In this document: positions 16,363-25,160 of the stretch, one piece after another | How positions within the stretch are numbered: position 1 is the stretch's first letter | Layout: every line of letters starts with the position of its first letter | Assembly: GCF_030766825.1 (NCBI RefSeq) | Contig: NZ_JASFDV010000011.1 | Coordinates: forward strand, 1 to 64,000 | DNA from: Nocardiopsis sp. CC223A | GTDB lineage: Bacteria; Actinomycetota; Actinomycetes; Streptosporangiales; Streptosporangiaceae | DNA: 64,000 nucleotides | Reading direction: 5' to 3' | Notes under the pieces: generated by a model | What the model was told of the DNA's origin: nothing | The model's database searches: none | What the model saw: the letters and a program-made list of their open reading frames with translations, nothing else | Program-made: the position numbers and the translations under genes

Positions 16363-17100
16363 GTGTCGATGCCGTTCTACGTCGCCCCCGAACAGCAGAT
16401 GAAGGACAAGGCGGACTACGCGCGCAAGGGCATCGCGCGCGGCCGCAGCGCCGTCGTTCTGCAATACGAGGGCGGCATCCTGCTGGTGGCGGACAACGTC
16501 TCCCGCACGCTCCACAAGATCAGTGAACTCTACGACCGCATCGCCTTCGCCGCGGTCGGCCGCTACCCCGAGTTCGAGAACCTGCGCCTGATGGGCGTGC
16601 GTTTCGCGGACGTGCGCGGGTACCAGTACGACCGCCGCGACGTCAGCGGCCGCCAGCTCGCCAACATCTACGCCCAGACCCTGGGCACCGTGTTCAGCGA
16701 GAGCCTCAAGCCCTGGGAGGTGGAGATCGTCGTCGCCGAGGTCGGCGACACCGTCGACGGCGACGAGATCTACCGCATCACCTTCGACGGCTCCATCGTC
16801 GACGAGCAGGGCTTCGTCGCGGTGGGCGGGTCCTCCGAGCACGTCTCCCAGGCGCTCAAGGACCGGTTCGCCGCCGACGCCTCCCTCGCGGCCGCGCTCA
16901 ACGCCGCCACCCACGCCCTGGCCAGGGAGAACGGTGAGGAGCGCGAATTGGAGGCGGCCAACCTGGAGGTCGCCGTCCTGGAACGGTCCAGGGAGCACCG
17001 CAAGTTCCGCCGCATCCAGGGGCCGCGCCTGGTCTCCCTCCTGGAGGAGGGGCGCGGCGGGTCCGCCTCCGGCGGTACCACCACCGAGGACGACGCATAG
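16363..17100 (+). CDS. prcA: 20S proteasome alpha subunit
   Basis: A 245-aa subunit forming the outer gating rings of the proteasome. It begins V-S-M-P-F-Y-V-A-P-E-Q-Q-M-K-D-K-A-D-Y-A-R-K-G-I-A-R-G-R-S, the usual gate peptide and first helix. I take the GTG at 16363, preceded by TAAGGAAAC, though the ATG at 16369 is possible. Other hallmarks are I-S-E-L-Y-D-R-I-A-F-A, R-G-Y-Q-Y-D-R-R-D-V and L-A-N-I-Y-A-Q-T-L-G. It follows prcB by 53 bp in the same operon. The C-terminus lacks strong conservation, as is normal for the family. Confidence 0.97.
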   Translation: MSMPFYVAPEQQMKDKADYARKGIARGRSAVVLQYEGGILLVADNVSRTLHKISELYDRIAFAAVGRYPEFENLRLMGVRFADVRGYQYDRRDVSGRQLANIYAQTLGTVFSESLKPWEVEIVVAEVGDTVDGDEIYRITFDGSIVDEQGFVAVGGSSEHVSQALKDRFAADASLAAALNAATHALARENGEERELEAANLEVAVLERSREHRKFRRIQGPRLVSLLEEGRGGSASGGTTTEDDA

Positions 17101-17198
17101 CAGAAACGGTGCGGCGCCCCCGAGGCGCCGCACCGGCCGGCGGACGACGCGGCCCCGTCGTCTGGGGCCGGACGGTGACGGGAAGTTGGTGAGGCCGC

Positions 17199-18557
17199 GT
17201 GGAACGACGGATCTTCGGGCTGGAGAACGAGTACGGGGTCACGTGCACCTTCCGGGGGCAGCGCCGGCTGTCGCCGGACGAGGTCGCCCGCTACCTCTTC
17301 CGGAGGGTGGTCTCCTGGGGACGCAGCAGCAACGTGTTCCTGCGCAACGGTGCCCGCCTCTACCTGGACGTGGGCAGCCACCCCGAGTACGCCACCCCCG
17401 AGTGCGACAGCCTCGTGGACCTGGTGGCGCACGACAAGGCCGGTGAGCGCATCCTGGAGGGGTTGCAGGTCGACGCCGAGCAGCGCCTGCACGAGGAGGG
17501 CATCGCCGGGGACATCTACCTGTTCAAGAACAACACCGACTCCGCCGGCAACTCCTACGGCTGCCACGAGAACTACCTCGTGGGCCGGCACGGGGAGTTC
17601 GGGCGGCTGGCCGACGTGCTCATCCCCTTCCTGGTCACCCGGCAGATCATCTGCGGGGCCGGAAAGGTCCTACAGACCCCCCGCGGCGCCCTGTACTGCG
17701 TCAGCCAGCGGGCCGAGCACATCTGGGAGGGCGTCTCCTCCGCCACCACCCGGTCCCGGCCGATCATCAACACCCGCGATGAGCCGCACGCGGACGCCGA
17801 GCGCTTCCGCCGCCTGCACGTCATCGTCGGCGACTCCAACATGAGCGAGACCACCACCCTGCTCAAACTGGGCTCCACCGACCTGGTGCTGCGGATGATC
17901 GAGGCGGGCGTGGTCATGCGCGACTACACCCTGGAGAACCCGATCCGGGCGATCCGCGAGGTCAGCCACGACATGACCGGCCGCCGCAAGGTGCGCCTGG
18001 CCAACGGGCGCGAGGCGGGGGCGCTGGAGATCCAGCGCGAGTACCTGGAGAAGGTGCAGAGCTACGTCGACCGGCACGGCACCGACGCGACCGGCAAGCG
18101 GGTCCTGGAGCTGTGGCAGCGCACCCTGGAGGCGGTCGAGTCCCAGAACTTGGAGTCGGTCTCCCGGGAGATCGACTGGGTCGCCAAGTACATGCTGCTG
18201 GAGCGCTACCGCGCCAAGCACGACCTGTCCCTGTCCTCGCCCCGGATCGCCCAGCTCGACCTGACCTACCACGACATCCACCGCGACCGCGGCCTGTTCT
18301 ACCTGCTCCAGAACCGCGGCCAGATGGAGCGGGTGGTCGGCGACCTGAAGATCTTCGAGGCCAAGTCGGTGCCCCCGCAGACCACGCGGGCCCGGCTGCG
18401 CGGCGAGTTCATCCGCCGCGCCCAGGAGCAGCGCCGCGACTTCACGGTCGACTGGGTGCACCTCAAGCTCAACGACCAGGCGCAGCGCACCGTGCTGTGC
18501 AAGGACCCCTTCAAGTCGGTGGACGAGCGGGTGGAGAAGCTCATCGCCGGGATGTGA
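17199..18557 (+). CDS. pafA: PafA, Pup-protein ligase
   Basis: A 452-residue glutamine synthetase-like ligase that uses ATP to activate the C-terminal Glu of Pup and join it to substrate lysines. The start [15 protein letters not shown] has the conserved Mg-binding Glu residues; [27 protein letters not shown] and N-T-R-D-E-P-H follow. The start codon is the GTG at 17199. Length and spacing (98 bp after prcA) are normal. Together with dop, pup and prcBA, all core Pup genes except the ring ATPase Arc/Mpa are in this window. Confidence 0.97.
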   Translation: MERRIFGLENEYGVTCTFRGQRRLSPDEVARYLFRRVVSWGRSSNVFLRNGARLYLDVGSHPEYATPECDSLVDLVAHDKAGERILEGLQVDAEQRLHEEGIAGDIYLFKNNTDSAGNSYGCHENYLVGRHGEFGRLADVLIPFLVTRQIICGAGKVLQTPRGALYCVSQRAEHIWEGVSSATTRSRPIINTRDEPHADAERFRRLHVIVGDSNMSETTTLLKLGSTDLVLRMIEAGVVMRDYTLENPIRAIREVSHDMTGRRKVRLANGREAGALEIQREYLEKVQSYVDRHGTDATGKRVLELWQRTLEAVESQNLESVSREIDWVAKYMLLERYRAKHDLSLSSPRIAQLDLTYHDIHRDRGLFYLLQNRGQMERVVGDLKIFEAKSVPPQTTRARLRGEFIRRAQEQRRDFTVDWVHLKLNDQAQRTVLCKDPFKSVDERVEKLIAGM

Positions 18558-18748
18558 CCGGCGGCACCAGCGGCCCCGGTGGCGGTCCTCCGCCGCCGGG
18601 GCCGCGGCGCTTCCCGGCGCCCCGGACGGGGACGTCCGGGGGGCGGTGACCTTTTGTTACCGATGTTCCGCCTCGGGGGGAGGTGGTGGCGGTCGCGCTT
18701 TTCGGTAGTGTGACCCTGTCCCGAGCCGGAAAACAGAGGTAGTGACCC

Positions 18749-19861
18749 ATGCACCGACGTGCCGCCGCCCTCGCGGTGCCCCTGACCGTCATCGCTTTGA
18801 CGGTCTCAAGCTGCGGAAACATCCCCGAGGAGTGGCGCACTCCCGCCTTCATGCGGATGGACGGTGACCAGCTCGACTCGCGGCTGCCCACCGTCACGGG
18901 TGATGTCGGCGAGGCGCCCGAGGTCACCTTCCCCGACATGGAGCCCCCCGAGGAGGAGCTCTCCGGTGTCGTGGACCAGGGCCCGGGCGAGGAGGAGCTG
19001 GTCCGCGCCGACGACCTCGTCGTCGCCAACGTCGCCCAGTTCCAGTGGACCGGCGCCGGCGAGGGCGAGCCGGTCGAGGGCCAGTCCAGCTACGAGACCG
19101 GTGCCCCGGACCTGATCCGCATGGCCGACATGCCCGAGCAGATCAGCTCGGTCCTGGTCAACCAGGCCGTCGGCAGCCGCGCGGTGTACGTCTTCCCGCC
19201 GCTGACCGAGGACGAGCAGGCCCAGGCCGAGGCCATGGGCCAGGAGCCCCAGGTGGGCGCCAGCGTCCTGGTCGTCGACATCCTGGACCGTTTCGGCATG
19301 GGCTCGGTGGTGCCGGGCGAGCAGACCACCGACGGCGGTGACGGCCTGCCGACCGTGGTCCAGGAGGGCCACAGCGAACCCACGATCGAGGTCCCCGAGG
19401 GCGATGCGCCCGAGGAGCTGGAGGTCGTTCCCCTGATCGAGGGGACGGGCGGCGAGGTCGAGGAGGGCCAGCAGGTCATCGTCCAGTACACCGGTGTGCG
19501 CTGGGAGGCCGACGAGAACGGCGACCACCCCGTGTTCGACTCCACCTGGACCCGCGGTGGCGCCCCCTTCGACACCACCATCGGCGCGGGCTCGGTGATC
19601 GAGGGCTGGGACGAGGGCATCGTCGGCCAGAAGGCCGGCAGCCGCCTGCTCCTGGTCGTGCCCGGCGACATGGCCTACGGCGAGACCGAGGAGGAGGCGA
19701 TGGGCGCCCCGGCGGGCACCCTGGTCTTCGTGGTCGATGTCCTGGGCTCCTTCGACAACCCGCCGCCGGTCGAACCCGAGGAGGAGCCCTCCGAGGGTGC
19801 CGAGGACGAAGAGGCGTCCGAGGCCGGCGATGAGGAGGACTCCGAGGAGGAGACCGAGTAG
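18749..19861 (+). CDS. Lipoprotein with two FKBP-type peptidyl-prolyl isomerase domains
   Basis: A 370-aa predicted lipoprotein: the signal peptide ends in the lipobox V-S-S-C with the lipidated cysteine at residue 22. The first FKBP-like domain (about 55-195) is degenerate. The second (about 225-335) keeps the core: V-I-V-Q-Y-T-G-V, F-D-S-T-W, I-G-A-G-S-V-I-E-G-W-D-E-G-I-V-G, G-S-R-L-L-L-V-V-P, Y-G, and G-T-L-V-F-V-V-D-V. A strongly acidic tail follows. It probably assists folding of exported proteins at the membrane. FKBP genes are common just downstream of pafA in actinobacteria. The 190-bp spacer after pafA and the TTTTCGGTAGTGT stretch at about 18699-18711 suggest its own promoter. Confidence 0.9.
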   Translation: MHRRAAALAVPLTVIALTVSSCGNIPEEWRTPAFMRMDGDQLDSRLPTVTGDVGEAPEVTFPDMEPPEEELSGVVDQGPGEEELVRADDLVVANVAQFQWTGAGEGEPVEGQSSYETGAPDLIRMADMPEQISSVLVNQAVGSRAVYVFPPLTEDEQAQAEAMGQEPQVGASVLVVDILDRFGMGSVVPGEQTTDGGDGLPTVVQEGHSEPTIEVPEGDAPEELEVVPLIEGTGGEVEEGQQVIVQYTGVRWEADENGDHPVFDSTWTRGGAPFDTTIGAGSVIEGWDEGIVGQKAGSRLLLVVPGDMAYGETEEEAMGAPAGTLVFVVDVLGSFDNPPPVEPEEEPSEGAEDEEASEAGDEEDSEEETE

Positions 19862-20017
19862 CGCCTTCGCGCGGGCTTCTTGAGCCAGGGGGCTTTCCGG
19901 CGGTCGCCGGAAGGCCCCTCGGCGTTGCGGACACGCAGAGCGACCGCCGCCTCCGGCGGCCCCGCCGCCCCGCTGCGTAGAGTCGTGCCAACGGTGGGCC
20001 GAGCGGAGGGGGCCGTG

Positions 20018-21031
20018 GTGGACCGGGTGCGCTACTGCTACGTGTCGGGACTGGGCCTGGGGGTTCCCGCCCTGAGGGAACTGTGCGCCCAGGGGCGCTC
20101 GCCGGCCCTGGTGGTCTCCTATCCCGCCGAACTCGCCCACCGCTCCGGCTACGTCGACTACGAGGCCGTCACCCGCCGCCACGACCTGGAGCACCTGCGC
20201 GCCGCCGACCTGGGCTCGGACGAGGTGCGCGACGCGATCGCGGCCCGCGACATCTCCCTGCTGGTCGCCGCCGGGTGGTCCGGCCCCGTTCCCGAACACC
20301 TGCTGGCGGCGCTGCCGCGGGGCGGGGTCGGCCTGCACCCGGCGCCGCTGCCGGTCGGCCGGGGCCGCGCCCCCATCCCGTGGACGATCCTGCGCGACAT
20401 GCGGGCCAGCGCCGTCACCCTGCTGCACCTGGACGGCGGCGACACCGGCGACATCATCGACCAGGCGTGGTTCGACGTCGAGCCCGACATCACCGCCACC
20501 GGCCTGTACGACCGGGTGGCCCGCCGCCAGGCCGAGATGCTGACGGCCCGCATCGACGACCTGCTGGCGGGCACCGCGCCCCGGCGGCCCCAGCGCGGGC
20601 ACGCGTCGGTGTGGCCGCGCCGCCGCCCCAGCGACGGGCGCATCGACTTCACCTCCTCGGGCCGCGACGTGGACCGCCTGGTGCGGGCCCTGGCCGACCC
20701 CTACCCGGGTGCCTTCGCGATGTTCGGCGGCAGCCGCATCACCCTGTGCGCGGGGGCGCTGGACGCAGCGGTCCGGGGCGGCGCCCCGGGCGAGGTGGTG
20801 TCGGCGGGGCCGGGCCGTGTGTGGGGTGTGACCTGCGGGGACGGTGCGGTGTTCGTGCCCGAGGTGATCCGCGTGGACGAGGGGGTCCGCGCCGACCCGG
20901 CGTCCCTGGCGATGTTCCGCGCGGGGGCGTTCTTCGACGAGCCCTCGCCGCACTCGCTCAGCCCGGCCCGCCCCGTTCCGGTGCCGGGGCAGGCCGCCGA
21001 CCCGGACACGCTCCTGCGCACCGGCGGGTGA
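20018..21031 (+). CDS. Formyltransferase-like protein (methionyl-tRNA formyltransferase fold)
   Basis: 337 aa when started at the GTG at 20018, which has GGAGGGGG 6 nt upstream (the frame is open from 19880). The N-terminal formyltransferase domain includes G-V-G-L-H-P-A-P-L-P-V-G-R-G-R-A-P-I-P-W and the D-x-G-D-I-I-D-Q segment; the canonical N-H-S or N-x-H triad is changed to L-H-P. The C-terminal part (R-I-D-F, V-D-R-L-V-R-A-L-A-D-P-Y-P-G-A-F) matches the Fmt C-terminal barrel. It more likely formylates an amino sugar or secondary metabolite than initiator tRNA, since a second fmt gene usually exists elsewhere. Convergent with the DUF3866 gene. Confidence 0.75.
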   Translation: MDRVRYCYVSGLGLGVPALRELCAQGRSPALVVSYPAELAHRSGYVDYEAVTRRHDLEHLRAADLGSDEVRDAIAARDISLLVAAGWSGPVPEHLLAALPRGGVGLHPAPLPVGRGRAPIPWTILRDMRASAVTLLHLDGGDTGDIIDQAWFDVEPDITATGLYDRVARRQAEMLTARIDDLLAGTAPRRPQRGHASVWPRRRPSDGRIDFTSSGRDVDRLVRALADPYPGAFAMFGGSRITLCAGALDAAVRGGAPGEVVSAGPGRVWGVTCGDGAVFVPEVIRVDEGVRADPASLAMFRAGAFFDEPSPHSLSPARPVPVPGQAADPDTLLRTGG

Positions 21032-21124
21032 CGACCCGCGGGATCGCCCCGCGCAGGCGTGGCCGCACCCCAGGCATGGGGCCGCACCACGGCAGCGGCG
21101 TGCCGAGGTCCCCGACGGACGGGA

Positions 21125-22204
21125 TCACACGAGTGCGGCGGCGTGGCGGCCCGCGGCGGCCGCGCTCAGGAACGCCGCCCGGTCCTCCTCCAGGCTCCGG
21201 CCCATGGTGGACGGCTTCACCGGCAACGCCAGCAGCGCCTCCTCCAGGCCCTCCACACCCACGTCCACCAGCGTGTGCCGGGCGCCCAGCGGTGCCGCCT
21301 GGACGCGCACCCGCTCCCCGAACACCCCGGGCAGCAGCGGCACCACCACGTCGGCGCGGGCCAGCGCCACCCGCCCGTAGGCCGTCAGGCTGTGGTGGGA
21401 CACTCCACGGTGCCGGGGGCGGGGGTCGGCCTCGCTGACCCGCAGCGCCGCCACCGGGTGCCCGTCCAGCACCGCCGCCGCGTTGACCGCCTCACCGCAG
21501 GACACCCCGGAGAACCCCCAGGGCGTCCCCGTGCCCAGGTTGCCCGGCCCCTGGCAGACCACCGCCACGTCCGCGCCCAGCACGTGCCGGGCGGCCAGCA
21601 GCCCGGAGTGGACCGTCACCGCCTCCAGGTCACCGCCGAACGACTGCCCGGTGGTCACGCACCCCGCCAGCAGCCCCTCCTCGCGCAGCGCACCCAGCGT
21701 CCGCGAGAACGCGGCGGGCAGCGCCCCGCCGTCGGTCATGACGTTGACCACCCGCGCCGCGGGCCGCTCGTGCAGGATCCCGGCCAGTACCGCGGGCAGC
21801 GACGAGTGCAGGTCGGCGACCACCACCGGCATGCCCGCCAGCCCGGCCGCGTCGCGCAGCGTCGCGTGGTGCGGGGAGTCCTGCTCGTCGGCGCCCTCCA
21901 CCAGCGTCTGCAACGGCGTGTACCGCGCCTTGACCAGGTGTCCGGGCCCCTCCCGGTCGGGCGGCAGCCGCTCGGGCAGGGCCACCACCATCGCGTACCC
22001 GCCGGTGCCCAGCCCCAGGTCCAGGGCCCCGGTGTTGAGCAGCACCGCGTCCCCGGGGCGGGGGTCGCCCACCAGGGCCGGGTAGGCGATCGCCCGACAG
22101 GTCGCCTCCCCGCCCGCACCGTCCGCGACGGCGGCCAGGCACACGCTCACCCCGGGCCAGGACGGCAGGAGTTCACGGACTTCACCACGGCGCCACCGGA
22201 TCAT
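21125..22204 (-). CDS. DUF3866 family protein
   Basis: A 359-residue protein from the ATG at 22204 (M-I-R-W-R-R-G-E-V); an upstream in-frame start at 22273 would overlap the pafBC promoter region. The family, known in actinobacteria and Firmicutes, has no assigned function. Visible features are a small N-terminal beta domain, L-L-N-T-G-A-L-D-L-G-L-G-T-G-G-Y, a M-P-V-V-V-A-D-L-H-S-S-L stretch, Y-V-M/V-N-V-M-T-D-G-G-A-L-P, C-Q-G-P-G-N-L-G-T-G-T-P-W-G, and S-H-H-S-L-T-A-Y-G. These glycine-rich motifs suggest a nucleotide- or metabolite-binding enzyme. It is divergent from pafBC, a common neighbourhood. Confidence 0.8.
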   Translation of the reverse strand: MIRWRRGEVRELLPSWPGVSVCLAAVADGAGGEATCRAIAYPALVGDPRPGDAVLLNTGALDLGLGTGGYAMVVALPERLPPDREGPGHLVKARYTPLQTLVEGADEQDSPHHATLRDAAGLAGMPVVVADLHSSLPAVLAGILHERPAARVVNVMTDGGALPAAFSRTLGALREEGLLAGCVTTGQSFGGDLEAVTVHSGLLAARHVLGADVAVVCQGPGNLGTGTPWGFSGVSCGEAVNAAAVLDGHPVAALRVSEADPRPRHRGVSHHSLTAYGRVALARADVVVPLLPGVFGERVRVQAAPLGARHTLVDVGVEGLEEALLALPVKPSTMGRSLEEDRAAFLSAAAAGRHAAALV

Positions 22205-22299
22205 GGAAGGCACGGTACCTTCGTTGCTGAGTCGGCACGGGGACGACGCGCCCCGCCGCCGACGGCATTCCACACGCGGGCGAGAAGAGGGTGCAGGCG

Positions 22300-24315
22300 A
22301 TGTCGCGCAGGAAGACGGAACGGCAGTTGAACCTGGTCATCTGCCTGTTGTCCACGCGCCGCCACCTGACGGCCCAGGAGATCCGCCGTACGGTGTACGG
22401 CTACGCCGAGGCCGACAGCGAGCAGGCGTTCAAGCGCATGTTCGAGCGGGACAAGCGGGAGCTGCGCGACAGCGGCATCCCCATCCAGGTGGGCACCGGC
22501 GACGCGATCAGCGGTGAGGAGGGGTACCGCATCTCCCGGGCCGACTACGAGCTGCCCGAGATCGAACTGCTGCCCGACGAGGCCGTGGTGCTGGGCCTGG
22601 CCGCCCGCGCCTGGCGGCACGCCTCCCTGGGCGAGGCCGCGGCCAACGCCCTGTTCAAGCTGCGTTCGGCCGGGGTGCCGGTGGACACCGAGGCCGCCCC
22701 GGGGCTGACCCCCGCCATGCGCACCGACGAGTCCGCGTTCGGGCCGGTCTGGCAGGCGGTGCGCGACCGGCGGCCGATCGCCTTCGACTACCGCAAGCCC
22801 GGCCAGTCCGAGCCCGAGCGGCGCGAGGTCGAGCCGTGGGGCATCGTCAACCTGCGCGGACACTGGTACGTGGTGGGCCACGACCGGCTGCGCGACGCCC
22901 GCCGCGTGTTCCGCCTGGGCCGCATCCGCGGCGAGGTGGAGGTCCTGCGCGGCGGCCCCGACGTGGTCGTGCCCGAGGGCGTCGACCTGCGGTCGGTGGC
23001 GGCCGGGCACCGCGCCGAGCCGGAGGCGACCGCCACCGTGCGGGTGCGCACCGACACCGCCCACGCCCTGCGCCGCGGGGCGCTGCGCGTGGTCCCGGGC
23101 GAACGCGAGGGCCCCGACGGCGGCTGGGACGCCCTCACCGTCCCCTACACCGACGTCCCCGACCTGGTCGAGCACGTCGCGTCCTACGGCGCCAACGCCG
23201 TCATCGTCGAACCCGCCGAGGCCCGTGCTGCCGTGGTCGAGCACCTGTCGGCGACGGCCGACGCCGACGTGCCCGCCCACGACCCGGTCCCGGCCGAGGC
23301 GGCGGCCCCGGGCGGCGGTCCGGCGCGCGGGCCGCGTTCGGCCGACCAGCTGCGCCGCCTGCTGATGCTCGTGCCCTACGCCCTGGGCCGCGACGTGCGG
23401 GTGCCGGAGGTGGCGGAGCACTTCGGCCTGACCGAGAAGCAGGTGGTCGCCGACCTGAGCCTGCTGTGGATGTGCGGCCTGCCCGGGTACACCCCCGGCG
23501 ACCTCATCGACGTGGACCTGGACGCGGCCAGGGAGACCGGCGAGATCATCATCGGCAACGCCGACACGCTGGCCCAGCCGCTGCGGCTGACCGCCGACGA
23601 GGCCGCCAGCCTGGTCGTGGGCCTGTCCCTGCTGGAGGCGCTGCCCGAGGCCGAGGGACTGGAGTCGGGCGCCCTCAAACGGGTCTCGGAGAAGCTGCGC
23701 ACCGCCGCGGGCACCGCCCTGGGCTCCCTGGCCGACTCGGTGCAGGTCCGCCTGGAGGACTCCGGCGACGAACAGGTCGAGCAGACGCGGCGGCGCTGCG
23801 CCGAGGCCCTGGAGTCGGGTCAGCGCCTGCACCTGCGCTACCTGTCCGGGTACCTGGACCAGGTCACCGAGCGCGACGTGGACCCCATGGGCCTGGTCGT
23901 CCAGGACGGCCACACCTTCCTGGAGGGGTACTGCCGGCTGCGCGAGGACGTGCGCCTGTTCCGGCTGGACCGTGTGCTGGACCTCACCGTGCTGCCCTAC
24001 CCGGCCGAGGTCCCCGAGGGGGTGGGCCGCCGTGACCTGTCCGGAGGGCTGCTCCAGCTCTCCGACCGCGACGCGCTGGTCACCCTGGACCTGGAGTCCT
24101 CGGCCCGGTGGGTCACCGAGGACTACGTGTGCGAGTCGACGGCGGAGCTGCCCGGGGGCGGGGTCCGCGCCGTGCTGCGCACCCCCGCGCCCGCCTGGGT
24201 GGTGCGGCTGGCCCTGCGGCTGGGCCCGCGGGGGCGGATCACGGCACCGCCGGCGCTGGCGGAGCAGGCGCGGGCCGAGGCGCACAGGACGCTGGAGCTC
24301 TACCGCTCCGCGTGA
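22300..24315 (+). CDS. pafBC: PafBC, fused WYL-domain DNA-damage activator
   Basis: One 671-aa chain holds both halves that many actinobacteria encode separately as pafB and pafC. Each half has a winged helix-turn-helix, a WYL domain and a WCX extension. In the first half the HTH is R-Q-L-N-L-V-I-C-L-L-S-T-R-R-H-L-T-A-Q-E-I and the WYL core contains E-P-W-G-I-V-N-L-R-G-H-W-Y-V-V-G. In the second, the HTH starts near residue 350 (D-Q-L-R-R-L-L-M-L-V-P-Y) and the WYL core has D-P-M-G-L-V-V-Q-D-G-H-T-F-L-E-G-Y-C. PafBC activates the recA-independent DNA damage response. I prefer the ATG at 22300 over the GTG at 22291, given GAGAAGAGGG 9 nt before it. Confidence 0.95.
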   Translation: MSRRKTERQLNLVICLLSTRRHLTAQEIRRTVYGYAEADSEQAFKRMFERDKRELRDSGIPIQVGTGDAISGEEGYRISRADYELPEIELLPDEAVVLGLAARAWRHASLGEAAANALFKLRSAGVPVDTEAAPGLTPAMRTDESAFGPVWQAVRDRRPIAFDYRKPGQSEPERREVEPWGIVNLRGHWYVVGHDRLRDARRVFRLGRIRGEVEVLRGGPDVVVPEGVDLRSVAAGHRAEPEATATVRVRTDTAHALRRGALRVVPGEREGPDGGWDALTVPYTDVPDLVEHVASYGANAVIVEPAEARAAVVEHLSATADADVPAHDPVPAEAAAPGGGPARGPRSADQLRRLLMLVPYALGRDVRVPEVAEHFGLTEKQVVADLSLLWMCGLPGYTPGDLIDVDLDAARETGEIIIGNADTLAQPLRLTADEAASLVVGLSLLEALPEAEGLESGALKRVSEKLRTAAGTALGSLADSVQVRLEDSGDEQVEQTRRRCAEALESGQRLHLRYLSGYLDQVTERDVDPMGLVVQDGHTFLEGYCRLREDVRLFRLDRVLDLTVLPYPAEVPEGVGRRDLSGGLLQLSDRDALVTLDLESSARWVTEDYVCESTAELPGGGVRAVLRTPAPAWVVRLALRLGPRGRITAPPALAEQARAEAHRTLELYRSA

Positions 24316-24435
24316 GCCCGCGGGGAACGCGGACCGGTGACGCGGACCCGTACGGAACGGGCCGAGACCGATTCGTCGCCCGAGCGAGCCTCGGTTGTTC
24401 ACTCGGGGGCCGAGTGTAGGTCGGAGCGAAAGGGA

Positions 24436-24448
24436 TAAGGTACAAGCG
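24436..24448 (+). promoter_or_regulatory. -10 element of a possibly leaderless small gene
   Basis: TAAGGT (24436-24441) ends 6 nt before the GTG at 24448. No -35 consensus is obvious. Transcription starting at the G of GTG would give a leaderless message for the small membrane protein and might continue into tatA. Confidence 0.35.
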
Positions 24449-24627
24449 TGATCGTCCTGACTGTCCTGTTCGGTGCGTTCGTGGTGGGAGGTGTCCTCAT
24501 CGGCGCCCTCGTACTGCGCGTGCGCCGGGCGGCGGACGCGCTGGCCCGACAGGTGGCGCGGGCGTCGGGCGAGCACCGGACCGAGGGGGCGCACGCGCTC
24601 CCCCTCCGCCGTGGCGGGGACGGGTGA
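24448..24627 (+). CDS. Small single-pass membrane protein (59 aa)
   Basis: Not recognised by name. The first ~24 residues form one hydrophobic helix (I-V-L-T-V-L-F-G-A-F-V-V-G-G-V-L-I-G-A-L-V-L), followed by a basic, Arg/Ala-rich cytoplasmic tail with R-V-R-R-A-A-D-A-L-A-R-Q-V. It lies between pafBC and tatA, where short bitopic proteins occur in other actinobacteria. Codon third positions are GC-rich like the neighbouring genes, supporting a real gene. It may be part of the tatAC transcription unit. Confidence 0.6.
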   Translation: MIVLTVLFGAFVVGGVLIGALVLRVRRAADALARQVARASGEHRTEGAHALPLRRGGDG

Positions 24628-24693
24628 CGCCTCCGTGTCCGGTGCGCGTACCATCGAAGGCGCCTGATCGCGCCGCGAAAGGAAGTGAGAAGG

Positions 24694-25038
24694 ATGGGTA
24701 TCGGGGCACGTGAGATCCTGATCCTCCTGGTCATCGCACTGCTGCTGTTCGGGGCCAAGAAGCTCCCGGACCTGGCCCGCAACCTGGGCCGCAGCGCCCG
24801 TATCCTCAAGGCCGAGGGCAAGGGCCTGGTGGACAACGAGGACGAGCAGAACGAGACGCAGGCCCAGCAGACGCAGCCGCAGGCCCCGGCGCAGCCGCAG
24901 CAGCCGCAGCAGCAGCCGCAGGCCGCCCCCCAGGCGCAGCCGCAGCAGCCGCAGGCCCAGTCCTACCCGCAGCTGCCGCCCGGCCAGCGCATCGTCAACG
25001 AGGCCGGCGAGCCCCAGCCTTACAACAACCAGCAGTGA
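24694..25038 (+). CDS. tatA: TatA, twin-arginine translocase subunit
   Basis: A 114-aa protein with the TatA pattern: a short N-terminal membrane helix (residues ~6-20, E-I-L-I-L-L-V-I-A-L-L-L-F-G), then the conserved F-G-A-K-K-L-P-D-L-A-R-N-L-G-R-S hinge and an amphipathic helix. The tail (about 55-100) is a low-complexity Q-P-Q/A-Q-P repeat, a common but extreme form here. It oligomerises to form the passage for folded, RR-signal proteins and works with TatC 122 bp downstream. The start is the ATG at 24694, after GAGAAGG. Confidence 0.96.
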   Translation: MGIGAREILILLVIALLLFGAKKLPDLARNLGRSARILKAEGKGLVDNEDEQNETQAQQTQPQAPAQPQQPQQQPQAAPQAQPQQPQAQSYPQLPPGQRIVNEAGEPQPYNNQQ

Positions 25039-25160
25039 CGGCGGGCTCGCGCGGCCCCGGTGGGCCGCGGTGACGGGTGCGGCGCCGAGGGCGCGTCGTG
25101 CCCGGGCAGGCGGTCCCACGACGGGTGCGCGGCCCCGAGGGAGAGAAGAGTGACCACAGG

